The notes below the pieces were generated by a model. That model saw nothing but the letters and a program-made list of their open reading frames with translations. It was not told where the DNA came from and did not search any database. The position numbers and the translations under genes were made by a program. Shown here one piece after another: positions 18,701 to 28,285 of a stretch of 64,000 bases of DNA (within the stretch, counting starts at the first letter, position 1; every line of letters begins with the position of its first letter). Source of the DNA: Chryseobacterium sp. ZHDP1. GTDB lineage: Bacteria; Bacteroidota; Bacteroidia; Flavobacteriales; Weeksellaceae. The stretch spans positions 3,162,001 to 3,226,000 of the forward strand of contig NZ_CP075682.1 in NCBI RefSeq assembly GCF_018603435.1. The letters run 5' to 3'.

Positions 18701-19785
18701 TGAATAAAAATGAACAAATCAGCAGCGTTAAAATAAAGCAGGTATTTCTTCTTGCTATCATTTTGGTTCTTACAGGTTTAATCTGTTACAATCTTGCGCT
18801 GTTTATCCCTTCTGTTCTGGGAGCAATTACCATCTATGTGGTTTGCAGAAAGTATAACTTTTATCTGCAGGAGGAGAAAAACTGGAAACCGTGGCTTGCG
18901 TCATTAACACTGATGTTTGCCAGTTTAGTCATTCTTATTCTTCCCATTTATTTTATTGGAGATCTTTTAATTGAGAAATTAGGAAATGCGCAGGCTTACA
19001 TGGATAAGTTTAACGTATTTCTGGAAAAAATTCATACTTATATTTTCGATAAAGTAGGGTTCGATATTTTAAGCAAAGAAAATATGGACAAGCTGAAAAG
19101 CAACGTAGGGCAGTTTTCTACAAAAGCTCTCAGCGGAACTGTAAATACATTAACCGTAGTTATGTCGATGTATTTTATTCTCTATTTTATGTTGGCAAAG
19201 CCGCGTTTTTTTGAAAGAATTCTGTCGTCTTCCGCTCCTTTGAAAAGAGCAAATGTATCTATGATCGGCGAAAAGATGAGAAAGCTTATCATGGCAAATG
19301 CCATCGGAATTCCCGTGGTTGCTATCGGACAGGGTATTGTTGCACTGGTAGGATATTTTATTTTTGATGCGCCGAGTCCTGTTTTACTTTTTGCATTAAC
19401 GGCAGCTGCTTCGATGGTTCCTGTGGTGGGCGCAGCAATTGTGTATATTCCGGTCTGCATTTATATGATTGCAGAGGGCAATACGGGAACAGGACTGGGA
19501 TTGGCCGCTTACTGCCTTATTGTTGTAGGATTAACCGATAATGTGCTTCGTTTTACGCTTCTGAAGAAATTAGAAGATATCCATCCTTTAAACACTGTTT
19601 TCGGAATTATTATGGGAATGAATTTATTTGGATTCATGGGATTGGTTTTCGGTCCGATTTTAATTTCGTTAACTTTGCTTTTGATTCAGGTATACAGAAA
19701 TGAGTTTTCGGATGACGATACTCCTGAACTTGAACTTCCGAACAAAAATGAAGAACTGGAAGGTAAAATAGATTTAATGATATAA
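18700..19785 (+). CDS. AI-2E family transporter
   Basis: A 361-residue polytopic membrane protein of the AI-2E/PerM family. Members include putative autoinducer exporters and Na+/H+ antiporters. The substrate cannot be read from sequence. Typical features are the paired hydrophobic helices at the N-terminus, a long soluble helical segment at about 95-150, and the conserved core LLFALTAAASMVPVVGAAIVYIP. Near the end is VFGIIMGMNLFGFMGLVFGPILISL. The ATG overlaps the preceding stop codon, and the DUF3820 gene starts 1 bp after its stop, so translation may be coupled. Confidence 0.9.
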   Translation: MNKNEQISSVKIKQVFLLAIILVLTGLICYNLALFIPSVLGAITIYVVCRKYNFYLQEEKNWKPWLASLTLMFASLVILILPIYFIGDLLIEKLGNAQAYMDKFNVFLEKIHTYIFDKVGFDILSKENMDKLKSNVGQFSTKALSGTVNTLTVVMSMYFILYFMLAKPRFFERILSSSAPLKRANVSMIGEKMRKLIMANAIGIPVVAIGQGIVALVGYFIFDAPSPVLLFALTAAASMVPVVGAAIVYIPVCIYMIAEGNTGTGLGLAAYCLIVVGLTDNVLRFTLLKKLEDIHPLNTVFGIIMGMNLFGFMGLVFGPILISLTLLLIQVYRNEFSDDDTPELELPNKNEELEGKIDLMI

Positions 19786-19786
19786 C

Positions 19787-20053
19787 ATGGAGAACGGAAT
19801 AAACCCTGAAATACTACAGGAAATCTGCGTTGTTAAAATGCCTTTCGGAAAATACGAAGGAACCATTCTCGCGGATCTGCCGATAAGCTATCTTGAATGG
19901 TTTTGCAGAAAAGGAATGCCAAAAGGCAAGCTGGGAATGCAGTTAGCAACGATTTACGAAATAAAACTGAATGGTTTAATGGATTTGCTGGCTCCAATTC
20001 GGGGAGGAGTAGTGAGTTTTCAAAAGCCTAAAACAAAGACGTATAAATTTTAG
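19787..20053 (+). CDS. DUF3820 family protein
   Basis: An 88-residue soluble protein whose core MPFGKYEGTILADLPISYLEWFCRKGMPKGKLG is the DUF3820 signature, also seen attached to exonuclease proteins. The function is unknown. It is the last gene of the run that includes the AI-2E transporter gene, 1 bp away, and is followed by a strong terminator at 20055-20095. Confidence 0.85.
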   Translation: MENGINPEILQEICVVKMPFGKYEGTILADLPISYLEWFCRKGMPKGKLGMQLATIYEIKLNGLMDLLAPIRGGVVSFQKPKTKTYKF

Positions 20054-20054
20054 C

Positions 20055-20095
20055 AAAAAGTTTCGGCGGCATCGAAGATGCCGCCGAAACTTTTT
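20055..20095. terminator. Strong GC-rich bidirectional terminator hairpin
   Basis: A 19-bp perfect stem with arm GTTTCGGCGGCATC, 3-nt loop GAA and a long T-run, between the convergent DUF3820 and VOC genes. Confidence 0.85.
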
Positions 20096-20117
20096 TTATC
20101 TCAAAATAAATCAAAAA

Positions 20118-20492
20118 TTATTTAGGCTCCCAAAGCTCAATCTTATTTCCTTCAAGATCAAGAATATGTACAAACTTTCCAAAATCATAAACCGCGATCT
20201 CGTCTAAAATTTCAACATTTTCTTTTTTCAGTTCTTCAACTAAAGCTTCAAGATTATCAACCGTATAATTAATCATAAAGTCCCTTGTGGAAGGCTCAAA
20301 ATACTTAGTGGTTTCAGGAGAAGGACTCCATGTTAAAGAACCATTTGGATTGGATTCCGCAGCCTCTTTCCATTCGAAAGTTGCGCCGTATTCATTAACA
20401 TCAACTCCAAGATGAGTTGTATACCATTCTTTTAAAGCTTTCGGATCTTTACACTTGAAGAATATTCCGCCGATTCCTGTTACTCTTTTCAT
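20118..20492 (-). CDS. VOC family (glyoxalase/bleomycin resistance fold) protein
   Basis: A 124-residue protein of the vicinal oxygen chelate fold, which binds metal and small substrates; the substrate is unknown. The two betaalphabetabetabeta halves are visible: RVTGIGGIFFKCKDPKALKEWYTTHLGVD, then DFMINYTVDNLEALVEELKKENVEI and FVHILDLEGNKIELWEPK at the end. It lies downstream of uvrB on the same strand. The GC-rich hairpin between them suggests separate transcripts. Confidence 0.85.
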   Translation of the reverse strand: MKRVTGIGGIFFKCKDPKALKEWYTTHLGVDVNEYGATFEWKEAAESNPNGSLTWSPSPETTKYFEPSTRDFMINYTVDNLEALVEELKKENVEILDEIAVYDFGKFVHILDLEGNKIELWEPK

Positions 20493-20523
20493 TTTATAGC
20501 TGGTTGGTTTTTAAATATATTCA

Positions 20524-20562
20524 GGTTTCGGCGGTCGCGGCAAAGCCGCGACCGCCGAAACC
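20524..20562 (-). terminator. GC-rich hairpin after uvrB
   Basis: An 18-bp perfect stem with arm GGTTTCGGCGGTCGCGGC, loop AAA. It ends 6 bp from the uvrB stop. On the minus strand it is not followed by a clear T-run, so its role as a terminator is likely but not proven. Confidence 0.6.
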
Positions 20563-20568
20563 AAATTA

Positions 20569-22560
20569 TTATCCTTTCAAAGCAGCGATTTCATCTCTCA
20601 GTTTAGCTGCTTTAATAAAATCAAGATTTTTTGCTGCAGATTCCATTTCTTTCTGCTTTTGCGCAATTACCTTTTCCATATCTTCAGAAGTATAGCTTGC
20701 TTTTGCTTCGGCAACTTTCTGAAGAATTTCTTTCTGGGTATATTTTTCATCAGGAAAATCTTTACTTCTTCCGACAAGACTTTCCGAGATTTTTTTATTT
20801 AATGCGACAGGTACTTTTCCATGCTCTTCATTATACTGCATCTGTTTTGCACGGCGGTATTCTGTTTCATCTAGCGTTGCCTGCATCGATTTGGTGATCT
20901 TATCGGCATACATAATGGCTCTTCCGTTAAGATTTCTCGCGGCACGACCAACAGTTTGGATCATCGATCTTCGGCTTCTCAACATCCCTTCTTTATCCGC
21001 ATCGAGGATGGCTACTAAAGATACTTCCGGCAAATCCAGACCTTCTCGCAATAAATTTACCCCGATTAAAACATCGAAAAGTCCCACACGCAGATCCTGC
21101 ATAATCTGGATACGTTCCAAGGTTTCCACATCGGAATGAATATACCGTGTTCTGATCCCGAATTTGGTAAAATATTTTGTTAATTCCTCCGCCATTTTCT
21201 TGGTTAACGTCGTTACCAGAACCCTTTCATCAAGATCTGCTCTTTTCTGGATTTCCTCCATTAAATCATCAATCTGATTCTGGGTAGGACGGATTTCAAT
21301 AATCGGATCTAAAAGTCCGGTCGGACGGATAATCTGCTCAATATAAGCACCTCCGGTTTTTTCCAGTTCATAATCTGCCGGAGTTGCGGAAACATAGATT
21401 ACTTGATTCTGAATGGCTTCAAATTCTTCAAATTTCAAAGGACGGTTATCCATTGCCGCAGGAAGCCTGAATCCGTATTCCACCAAAGCTTCTTTACGGC
21501 TGCGGTCGCCTCCGTACATGGCGTGAACCTGAGGAACCGTAACGTGGCTCTCGTCAATCACCATCAAATAATCTTTTGGGAAATAATCCAATAAACAGAA
21601 AGGTCTTGTTCCCGGTAACCTTCCGTCGAGATATCGCGAATAGTTTTCAATTCCGGAACAGTAGCCGAGTTCTTTAATCATTTCCAGATCAAGTTCGGTT
21701 CTTTCCTGTAATCTTTTGGCTTCCAGTGGTTTTTCAATCGAATTGAAAAAATCAACCTGCTTTACAAGATCATCCTGAATATCACGAATTGCGCCGTTCA
21801 AAGTCTCTTTCGATGTTACAAAAAGATTGGCAGGATAGATCTGAATCTGATCAAAAGCGCCTGTTACATTTCCCGAAACCGGATCAAAACTCTGGATTTT
21901 TTCAATTTCATCCCCGAAAAACTGAATTCTGATCGCATTGTCTGCATAAGCAGGGAAAACATCAATCACATCTCCTTTTACACGGAATGTTCCTCTTTGG
22001 AACTCATTTAATGTTCTGGAATATAATGCGTTAACTAAAGAGTGGAGCAGTGCGGTTCTTGTCACTTTTTCACCGATCGCAATAGAAATTAAAGATTTGT
22101 GAAATTCCGTAGGGTTCCCGATACCGTAAATACATGAAACTGAGGCAACAATGAGGACGTCACGTCTTCCTGAAAGTAAACTCGCGGTTGCGGAAAGTCT
22201 TAATTTTTCAACTTCTTCGTTGATACTCAGGTCTTTTTCGATGTAAGTTCCGGTTGTGGCGATGTAAGCTTCCGGCTGATAATAATCGTAGTAACTTACG
22301 AAATATTCAACGGCATTTTCAGGAAAGAATTCTTTAAACTCCATGAAGAGCTGTGCTGCCAAAGTTTTATTGTGGGCTAAAACCAAGGTTGGTTTCTGTA
22401 CATTCTGCACCACATTGGCAACGGTAAATGTTTTTCCGGATCCGGTAACTCCCAGAAGCGTCTGGTATTTTTCCCCGATTTTTATGCCTTCGGTGAGCTT
22501 TTCTATCGCTTGTGGCTGATCTCCGGTAGGTTTATATTCTGATTGAAGTTTGAAATTCAT
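20569..22560 (-). CDS. uvrB: Excinuclease ABC subunit B
   Basis: UvrB is the damage-verifying helicase-like subunit of the UvrABC nucleotide excision repair complex. The 663 residues match the family. Present are Walker A LGVTGSGKTF (about 36-45), the beta-hairpin SYYDYYQPEAY, VIDESHVTVPQ, the domain 6 helicase motifs LLREGLDLPEVSLVAILDADKEG and QTVGRAARN, and the C-terminal UVR motif (MESAAKNLDFIKAAKLRDEI). No other uvr gene is near. Confidence 0.98.
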   Translation of the reverse strand: MNFKLQSEYKPTGDQPQAIEKLTEGIKIGEKYQTLLGVTGSGKTFTVANVVQNVQKPTLVLAHNKTLAAQLFMEFKEFFPENAVEYFVSYYDYYQPEAYIATTGTYIEKDLSINEEVEKLRLSATASLLSGRRDVLIVASVSCIYGIGNPTEFHKSLISIAIGEKVTRTALLHSLVNALYSRTLNEFQRGTFRVKGDVIDVFPAYADNAIRIQFFGDEIEKIQSFDPVSGNVTGAFDQIQIYPANLFVTSKETLNGAIRDIQDDLVKQVDFFNSIEKPLEAKRLQERTELDLEMIKELGYCSGIENYSRYLDGRLPGTRPFCLLDYFPKDYLMVIDESHVTVPQVHAMYGGDRSRKEALVEYGFRLPAAMDNRPLKFEEFEAIQNQVIYVSATPADYELEKTGGAYIEQIIRPTGLLDPIIEIRPTQNQIDDLMEEIQKRADLDERVLVTTLTKKMAEELTKYFTKFGIRTRYIHSDVETLERIQIMQDLRVGLFDVLIGVNLLREGLDLPEVSLVAILDADKEGMLRSRRSMIQTVGRAARNLNGRAIMYADKITKSMQATLDETEYRRAKQMQYNEEHGKVPVALNKKISESLVGRSKDFPDEKYTQKEILQKVAEAKASYTSEDMEKVIAQKQKEMESAAKNLDFIKAAKLRDEIAALKG

Positions 22561-22667
22561 AAAAATTGTGATGTTATCCTAACAAAAATACGAAAGATAT
22601 ATTTGACATTGGGAAGTATTTTATACCACAGATTCATTAGAATAAGATGCGTGATTATATTCAAAAC

Positions 22668-22696
22668 AAAACAGCACTCAATCTGAATCCTGTTTT
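22668..22696 (-). terminator. Possible terminator of the M56 gene
   Basis: AAAACAG...CTGTTTT inverted repeat with a loop of about 15 nt, just past the stop of the peptidase ORF. Confidence 0.4.
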
Positions 22697-22713
22697 ATTT
22701 AAAAAAATCGATT

Positions 22714-23739
22714 CTAATTTTGAAAAGACATCATTAGCGGAATTCTCATGCTGTAACGAACAGGTTTTCCCTCTTTTTCTGCGGGTTTCCAGACGATGTT
22801 TTCATTAGCTTTTCTGAAAGAATTTACTGCTTCTGCATTAAATGATTCATTGTTTCCTGATGCTTTCACATCCGCAATATTTCCGTCTTCCAGAACAATA
22901 TAGTTAATTTCAGTTCTGTACGTTTCTTTGCCTAGATTCATTTTAGACGCGTCAAATGCTTTCGACATTTTATTCCTCATTTCATTAATTCCACCCGGAT
23001 ATTGCGGAAGTAAAGTTGCCTCATCTTTTGTTGCCATGTTTTTACCCTCTTTCGGTCGGATGGTATCCTGAATAACTCCTTCATCAATAATGTTTTCACT
23101 TAATTGCTCAGTAATTCCACTTTCTGGGTTTAAAGATTCGTTTTTAACAACATTAGTAATGGGTTCATTACTTTCAGCAATCTGTTTTTTCACAGGTTCT
23201 GATATTGTTTCCTGCGTTTTTTCGATCATCTTCTCCATCGGAGTGGCGTAGGTTTTCTGCACGAATAGTCCGAAAGCAATCAGCAAAACCGGAATGCTGA
23301 TTACTTTTTTTAAGTCTGCCAGCTTAGATTTTTTGGTGTTCATCATAATAAATCGTTTTTTGGTGTTTTTGAAATTGAATGTATGCGTAAGGTTATAGTT
23401 TTGGCTTGAAATAATTTCTTCCAGAATTAAATTCTGATAGTCTTTTATGGCAAAATCGTTTTTTAAAACAGATTCATCTGCCAGAAATTCATGATTGGTA
23501 ATTATTGCTTTCTTATAAAAATAGACGGCAGGATTGAACCATGTAATTATCTTTATGATCTCGACAATAATGATATCAATGCTATGCCTCTGTTCCAGAT
23601 GGCTCTTTTCATGAAGAAATATTCTGGAATCTATTTTATTGTCAATCAGATAGTTTCTGCCTAAATAAATCGTATTCCAGAAGCTGAAAGGCGAAATAGG
23701 TTCATTTGTGATGATGATATTTTGATTCTGATAGATCAT
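22714..23739 (-). pseudogene. M56 family (BlaR1-like) peptidase with TonB C-terminal domain, 3' part
   Basis: This is the distal part of a BlaR1-type sensor protease gene, or a separately translated subunit. The zinc motif HEKSH (H43/H47) and a downstream NHEFLADES give the active site. After that, a membrane helix (ISIPVLLIAFGLFVQKTYA) and a proline/acidic linker lead to a C-terminal TonB-like domain with EINYIVLEDGNIADVKASG and WKPAEKEGKPVRYSMRIPLMM. The upstream 111-residue ORF supplies the missing N-terminal membrane helices in the other frame. See the frameshift finding. It is called pseudogene only because of the frame break. Confidence 0.7.
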
Positions 23740-23750
23740 TTTTTCACCAT

Positions 23751-24086
23751 TCAGATTTTTAATTTTAAATATGATAATATAGTTCTAATCAGGAAAATCA
23801 ATGTTACAGTTCCGTAGATTATCCAGAGCAGATTCATCCAGTTAAAGCTTTCCTGTTTCGGTGTAATGTCTATAATCTGTTGTGTTGCTTCAATAGTGTT
23901 CTGTAAACGAGTTATCGGTCTTGAAGTTTCTGATTGAATGGAAATAAATGGAACGGTATAGGAAAATACAAGGGAAAGCAAAAGGTAAAACCTGTTGAAA
24001 CCGTACATTTTCTCCTTCTGCAAAAACACGTAATATCCAGTCAAAAGCAAGGAAGAACACAGAATTATTTTTAAAATGATCATCAT
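23751..24086 (-). pseudogene. M56 family (BlaR1-like) peptidase, 5' part
   Basis: The 111-residue N-terminal fragment with three hydrophobic segments (ILKIILCSSLLLTGYYVFL, FYLLLSLVFSYTVPFI, LLWIIYGTVTLIFLI). It ends in TGA at 23751-23753, 11 bp before the ATG of the 3' part. The -1 frame continues without a stop from here straight into the 3' part. The sequence at 23763-23769 reads T TTA AAA in this frame. Its start overlaps the BlaI-type repressor gene by 4 bp. Together they make one BlaI/BlaR1-like pair. Confidence 0.7.
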
Positions 24087-24457
24087 TTTTCGTCGATTTG
24101 CTGGTCGATAATTTCACGGAGTTCTTTCAGTTGTTTTTGGGAAAGCTTTGCATTGGAAGTAAAAAACGATGCAAACTGCGTTACGGAACTGTTGAAAAAA
24201 CGGTCAATCATGGAAGTCATTTCCTCTTTGAAATACTCTCCTTTCGCGATCTTTGGATAATATTCGCGAGAATTTCCATACAATTTGTAGCCAACAAAAT
24301 CCTTATTCTGCATTCTTTTCAGAAGGGTGGCAATGGTTGTGGTGGCAGGTTTCGGTTCGGGGTACGATTCTAAGATGTCCTTCATGAAAACTTTTTCTTT
24401 TTCCCAGAGAATTTCCATAATATCTTTCTCAGAATCGGTCAGTTTTATTTCTTTCAT
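24083..24457 (-). CDS. BlaI/MecI/CopY family transcriptional repressor
   Basis: A 124-residue winged-helix repressor whose partner is the M56 peptidase just downstream. When the sensor is activated, the peptidase is expected to lead to cleavage of the repressor. The core is LTDSEKDIMEILWEKEKVFMKDILESYP and PATTTIATLLKRMQNKDFVGYKLYGNSREYYPKI, the family winged helix. Its ATG is at 24457 and its stop overlaps the M56 start by 4 bp. No beta-lactamase gene lies close, so the regulated target is unknown. Confidence 0.92.
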   Translation of the reverse strand: MKEIKLTDSEKDIMEILWEKEKVFMKDILESYPEPKPATTTIATLLKRMQNKDFVGYKLYGNSREYYPKIAKGEYFKEEMTSMIDRFFNSSVTQFASFFTSNAKLSQKQLKELREIIDQQIDEK

Positions 24458-24563
24458 ATTCTACGAGTTGTTATTTGTTTCTACAAATGTAGAATAAAAA
24501 TTTAAACTGCCAAATTTTATGGCACTATTTTTCCATTTGAAATTCAATAATAATCCTAATTCA

Positions 24564-25784
24564 ATGAAAATCAATAAACTTTATATTTCAGCAATCAGTG
24601 TTTTTCTCATATTTTCATCATGTAAAGAAAATACACTTAATGCCCAAAAGCTCGGGAAAGACGGAAGCGTAGAAACAAAAGAGCCTAATTCTCCGGAATA
24701 TAAACCTGCTTTTGCCGGACAGACCAGAATAAAAGCTGTAAAAACCTCAACGCCTTATAATATCGAAATTTTAAATAAAGATCTGGGGAATCCTTGGGGA
24801 ATTATCAATTTACCGGACGGAAGATTTTTAATTACAGATAAAAGAGGATACATGAATGTGGTTTCTGCCGACGGAAAAGAAATTTCAAAAATCGAAGGCT
24901 TCCCTAAAGTAGATTCGAAAGGGCAGGGCGGAATGCTTGACGTGGCTTTAGATCCTGATTTTAAAACAAACAATATCATTTATTTCAGTTTTTCAGAACC
25001 TTATGAAAATGGAAATCATACCGCTGTTGCAAAAGGAAAGCTTTCTCAGGATTTAAAAACAATTTCTGAAGTAAAAGTTATTTTCAGAGCAACTCCGACG
25101 TATGATGGAGACAAGCACTATGGAAGCCGATTGGCATTTGATAAAGACGGAAATTTATTTGTAAGTACAGGAGAAAGATCGGATAAGCAAACGAGAGTTT
25201 ATGCGCAGAGAACGGATAATTATTTAGGTAAAATCTTAAAAATAACAAAGGAAGGGAAGCCGGCTCCCGGAAATCCTTTCATAGGAAAAACAGGGTTTAA
25301 ACCTGAAATTTATGCGTACGGAATAAGAAATCCGCAAGGTCTGGCAATTGATCCGAGCGGAAATCTCTGGGATGTAGAAATGGGACCGAGAGGCGGAGAT
25401 GAAATTAATTTAATAAAACCCGGAAAAAATTACGGTTGGGGAGATGTAACCTACGGAATCGAATATTCCGGAGATAAAATCAACAATGGGACAACACAAA
25501 AAGCAGGAACAGAACAGCCTGTCTATTACTGGGATCCTGTGATTTCGCCAAGCGGAGTTACGTTCTACACCGGAAATATCGACGAATGGAAAGGGAATCT
25601 AATGATCGGCTGTTTAAGCGGAGAACACATCAGCCGGATTGTAATGAAAGACAATAAAGTGATAGGAGAAGAAAGGCTTCTGGAAGATCAGAACGAAAGA
25701 TTCCGAGATGTTCTCAATGGAAGCGACGGAAATCTGTACGCTGTTACAGACAGTGGAAAATTGTATAAAATTTCTAAAAAATAA
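24564..25784 (+). CDS. PQQ-dependent sugar dehydrogenase, lipoprotein
   Basis: A soluble-type aldose sugar dehydrogenase of beta-propeller fold that probably uses PQQ at the cell surface or in the periplasm. The chosen start is 24564, giving 406 residues; it yields a lipoprotein signal peptide ending LIFSSC. The propeller signs are GNPWGIINLPDGRFLITDKRG, GMLDVALDPDF, YGSRLAFDKDGNLFVSTGER, IYAYGIRNPQGLAIDP and EMGPRGGDEINLIKPGKNYGWG. Residue-level cofactor binding is not proven by sequence. It is divergent from the BlaI gene. Confidence 0.9.
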   Translation: MKINKLYISAISVFLIFSSCKENTLNAQKLGKDGSVETKEPNSPEYKPAFAGQTRIKAVKTSTPYNIEILNKDLGNPWGIINLPDGRFLITDKRGYMNVVSADGKEISKIEGFPKVDSKGQGGMLDVALDPDFKTNNIIYFSFSEPYENGNHTAVAKGKLSQDLKTISEVKVIFRATPTYDGDKHYGSRLAFDKDGNLFVSTGERSDKQTRVYAQRTDNYLGKILKITKEGKPAPGNPFIGKTGFKPEIYAYGIRNPQGLAIDPSGNLWDVEMGPRGGDEINLIKPGKNYGWGDVTYGIEYSGDKINNGTTQKAGTEQPVYYWDPVISPSGVTFYTGNIDEWKGNLMIGCLSGEHISRIVMKDNKVIGEERLLEDQNERFRDVLNGSDGNLYAVTDSGKLYKISKK

Positions 25785-25798
25785 TAGTTTTGTTCAAT

Positions 25799-25834
25799 AA
25801 ATAATGGCTTCCGAATTTCCAGAAGCCATTATTT
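25799..25834. terminator. Bidirectional terminator
   Basis: AATAATGGCTTC / GAAGCCATTATT perfect stem between the convergent dehydrogenase and TonB receptor genes. Confidence 0.8.
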
Positions 25835-25849
25835 GTTATGATATAAAGA

Positions 25850-28285
25850 TTAAAATTTAAAATTAAATCTTGCAAAAACCTGTCTTCCTGCAAATCCCAT
25901 CTGTACCGGATCAAAAATACCTCCTGATTCCGTGTTTCCGGATGAAACAGCATCTCTTTGTAAAGTAGCGTATCTGTTGAATAAATTTTTGCTTCCTATA
26001 GTCAGATTGATGTTTTTGGAAAATTCATAACCAAAAGAAAGATCTGTCGTGACTTTCGGATTGTAAGTCTGGTAATCGTCCGGTCCGTTATAGCCTACCA
26101 GAGTCACTTTATCAAATCTAACCAGCTGTAAATTAGCATTGAATTTACTGATCTTATAATTCAGGTTTAAATTGATCTTCGTTTTCGGTGCAGAAGCTAA
26201 AATAAAAGCTCTTTCCCTAGGGCTGAGATAAATGTCTTCTTTTCCTTTCAGCCTGTCGGAAGTATTCACTTTTGTGATCTCCATTTCGTTGTAGTTTCCG
26301 GCTAATGTTGCCGTCAGTTTTCCTTTTCCGATATTTTCGTTAAAACTTAAAATAACATCAAGCCCTTTAGTTCTTGTATCTATTGCGTTGGTGAAAAACT
26401 GAGTCTGATCGATGCGGTTTTCAATTAAAATATTTCCGATCGCATCATCATCCTGCGAGAAATTTCCCGTTAAAACAATTCTGTCTTTTACCTTGATGTA
26501 ATATCCATCTACTGTTGCCGTAAATTTCCCTGTGTTAAAGGTAAATCCGGCACTTCCATTCACAGAAGTTTCCTGTTTAAGCTGCGGAATTCCTACTGCT
26601 TTTGCCAGATTACTGTCATTAGACGCCAATTGAATTGTTACCAGATTTCCGCCCTGAAAATTGGTAAACTGTAAGCTGTAATATTTCTGAGCCAGAGAAG
26701 GAGCTCTGAATCCCGTAGAAAAAGAGCCGCGGAATGCAAACTGTGGTGTTATTTTGTATCTTGTAGACAGTTTTCCATTCAGGGTGCTTCCGAAATCATT
26801 ATAATTTTCGAATCTTCCGGCAACGCTTACCATCCAGTTTTTGGTAATGTCGAGTTCGGTATCTACATACGCTGCAAAATTATTTCTGGATTTGTTAATT
26901 TCCTGAGAATATCCGGGAAAGCCCTGAGAACCGCCCGGTCTTACATTTCCGCTTAATGGGTTGATTACCAATAATGTTGAAGGAGTACTTACCGTCACAA
27001 TATTTCCATTCACATCATACATAGCGTAAGAAGCTTCTTCACCTTTGATAATATTGAATTTTTCATATCTGAATTCTGATCCGAACGCCACATTCAGCCC
27101 TTCCAGAACCGAAAACTGTCGGGTTGCATTGAAGCCTGTTGTATTCTGCAGCAAAGAATGTCCTCCTGCATCAAAACTCGTTGGTGATTTTACACCCAGC
27201 GTTGCATTGATGGTATGATCGATCTGGTATGTAAACCTGTTACTTCCGAACGCATTGTAGGCATCAACTTCCCACTCTGCAACTTTAAATTTTAAACCAT
27301 TATCAAACGTGAAATCTGAAATGCTTGTATCCTGAACGGGATTGAAGCCATTGGGATAAACCTGCGGAATATTTCCGTCTGCGTCCACACTTCTTGTCCA
27401 TGCATATGCGTTTGTATTCCTGTGCGAAAATCCTTGTCTGGAATAGAATTTTAAATTATCCGATATCGGAATCTCAATATTTCCGAAAAAATAAAAATTC
27501 TGTGATTTTGCATCCCCGAATCTTTGTCTCGGAGCATCGTATTTTTCAGGATTGGCATTACGGATCGCATATTCTTTATTCACAAATTCTGCCGTAAAAT
27601 TTCCGAAACCGCCTTTAGAACCTATTTTTGTTCCGTAATTTCCGTAAAAATCAAAGGTATTTCCGTCTATTTTCCGGTCAGAAACCACATCATGATCTCC
27701 CGGACTTTTAAAAAGATTGACTCCATAAAAAGCATTGCCTTCAAAACCGTGATTACGGTCATTTAAAATTACATTAATTACTCCTGCAATCGCATCTGAA
27801 CCATATTGTGCCGATGCTCCGTCACGAAGAACCTCAATTCTTTTTATCGCACCTACAGGAATCGTGTTCATATCAGATCCCGTATTCCCGCGGCCTTTTG
27901 TACCAAAAAGGTTGATTAATGAAGACTGATGATATCTTTTTCCGTTGAGCAAAAGCAATGTCTGATCAGGACCAAGTCCTCTTAATGTTGCCGGATCTAC
28001 TGCATCTGCTCCGTCTGATCCGGATTGTTTATTGGAATTAAATGAAGGTGCAGAAAACTGTAAAAGTTGGTTGACTTCAATCTGCCCTGTTGACTGGCTT
28101 ACCTGCTTAATGTCGATGATGTCAATCGGAACCGGAGTGTCTACAACCGTTCTTTTTTTATTCCTGCTTCCTGTTATGGCTACCTCATCAATTTTTCCTT
28201 CTTTAGAGATGGTATCATTGGTCTGCTGAGAATACAGAACAGAAGATACTCCAAGAAAAAAGGCACTTATGTATTTAATTTTCAT
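25850..28285 (-). CDS. TonB-dependent receptor
   Basis: An 811-residue outer-membrane receptor for an unidentified nutrient. A signal peptide ends in VLYSQQTND. The plug domain runs from EVAITGSRNKKR to RIEVLRDGASAQYGSDAIAGVINVIL. The following beta-barrel of about 600 residues ends in RQVFARFNFKF, with the terminal phenylalanine needed for BAM-dependent insertion. No SusD partner is next to it, so it is not a typical glycan uptake pair. Iron, vitamin or other ligands are possible. Confidence 0.93.
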   Translation of the reverse strand: MKIKYISAFFLGVSSVLYSQQTNDTISKEGKIDEVAITGSRNKKRTVVDTPVPIDIIDIKQVSQSTGQIEVNQLLQFSAPSFNSNKQSGSDGADAVDPATLRGLGPDQTLLLLNGKRYHQSSLINLFGTKGRGNTGSDMNTIPVGAIKRIEVLRDGASAQYGSDAIAGVINVILNDRNHGFEGNAFYGVNLFKSPGDHDVVSDRKIDGNTFDFYGNYGTKIGSKGGFGNFTAEFVNKEYAIRNANPEKYDAPRQRFGDAKSQNFYFFGNIEIPISDNLKFYSRQGFSHRNTNAYAWTRSVDADGNIPQVYPNGFNPVQDTSISDFTFDNGLKFKVAEWEVDAYNAFGSNRFTYQIDHTINATLGVKSPTSFDAGGHSLLQNTTGFNATRQFSVLEGLNVAFGSEFRYEKFNIIKGEEASYAMYDVNGNIVTVSTPSTLLVINPLSGNVRPGGSQGFPGYSQEINKSRNNFAAYVDTELDITKNWMVSVAGRFENYNDFGSTLNGKLSTRYKITPQFAFRGSFSTGFRAPSLAQKYYSLQFTNFQGGNLVTIQLASNDSNLAKAVGIPQLKQETSVNGSAGFTFNTGKFTATVDGYYIKVKDRIVLTGNFSQDDDAIGNILIENRIDQTQFFTNAIDTRTKGLDVILSFNENIGKGKLTATLAGNYNEMEITKVNTSDRLKGKEDIYLSPRERAFILASAPKTKINLNLNYKISKFNANLQLVRFDKVTLVGYNGPDDYQTYNPKVTTDLSFGYEFSKNINLTIGSKNLFNRYATLQRDAVSSGNTESGGIFDPVQMGFAGRQVFARFNFKF

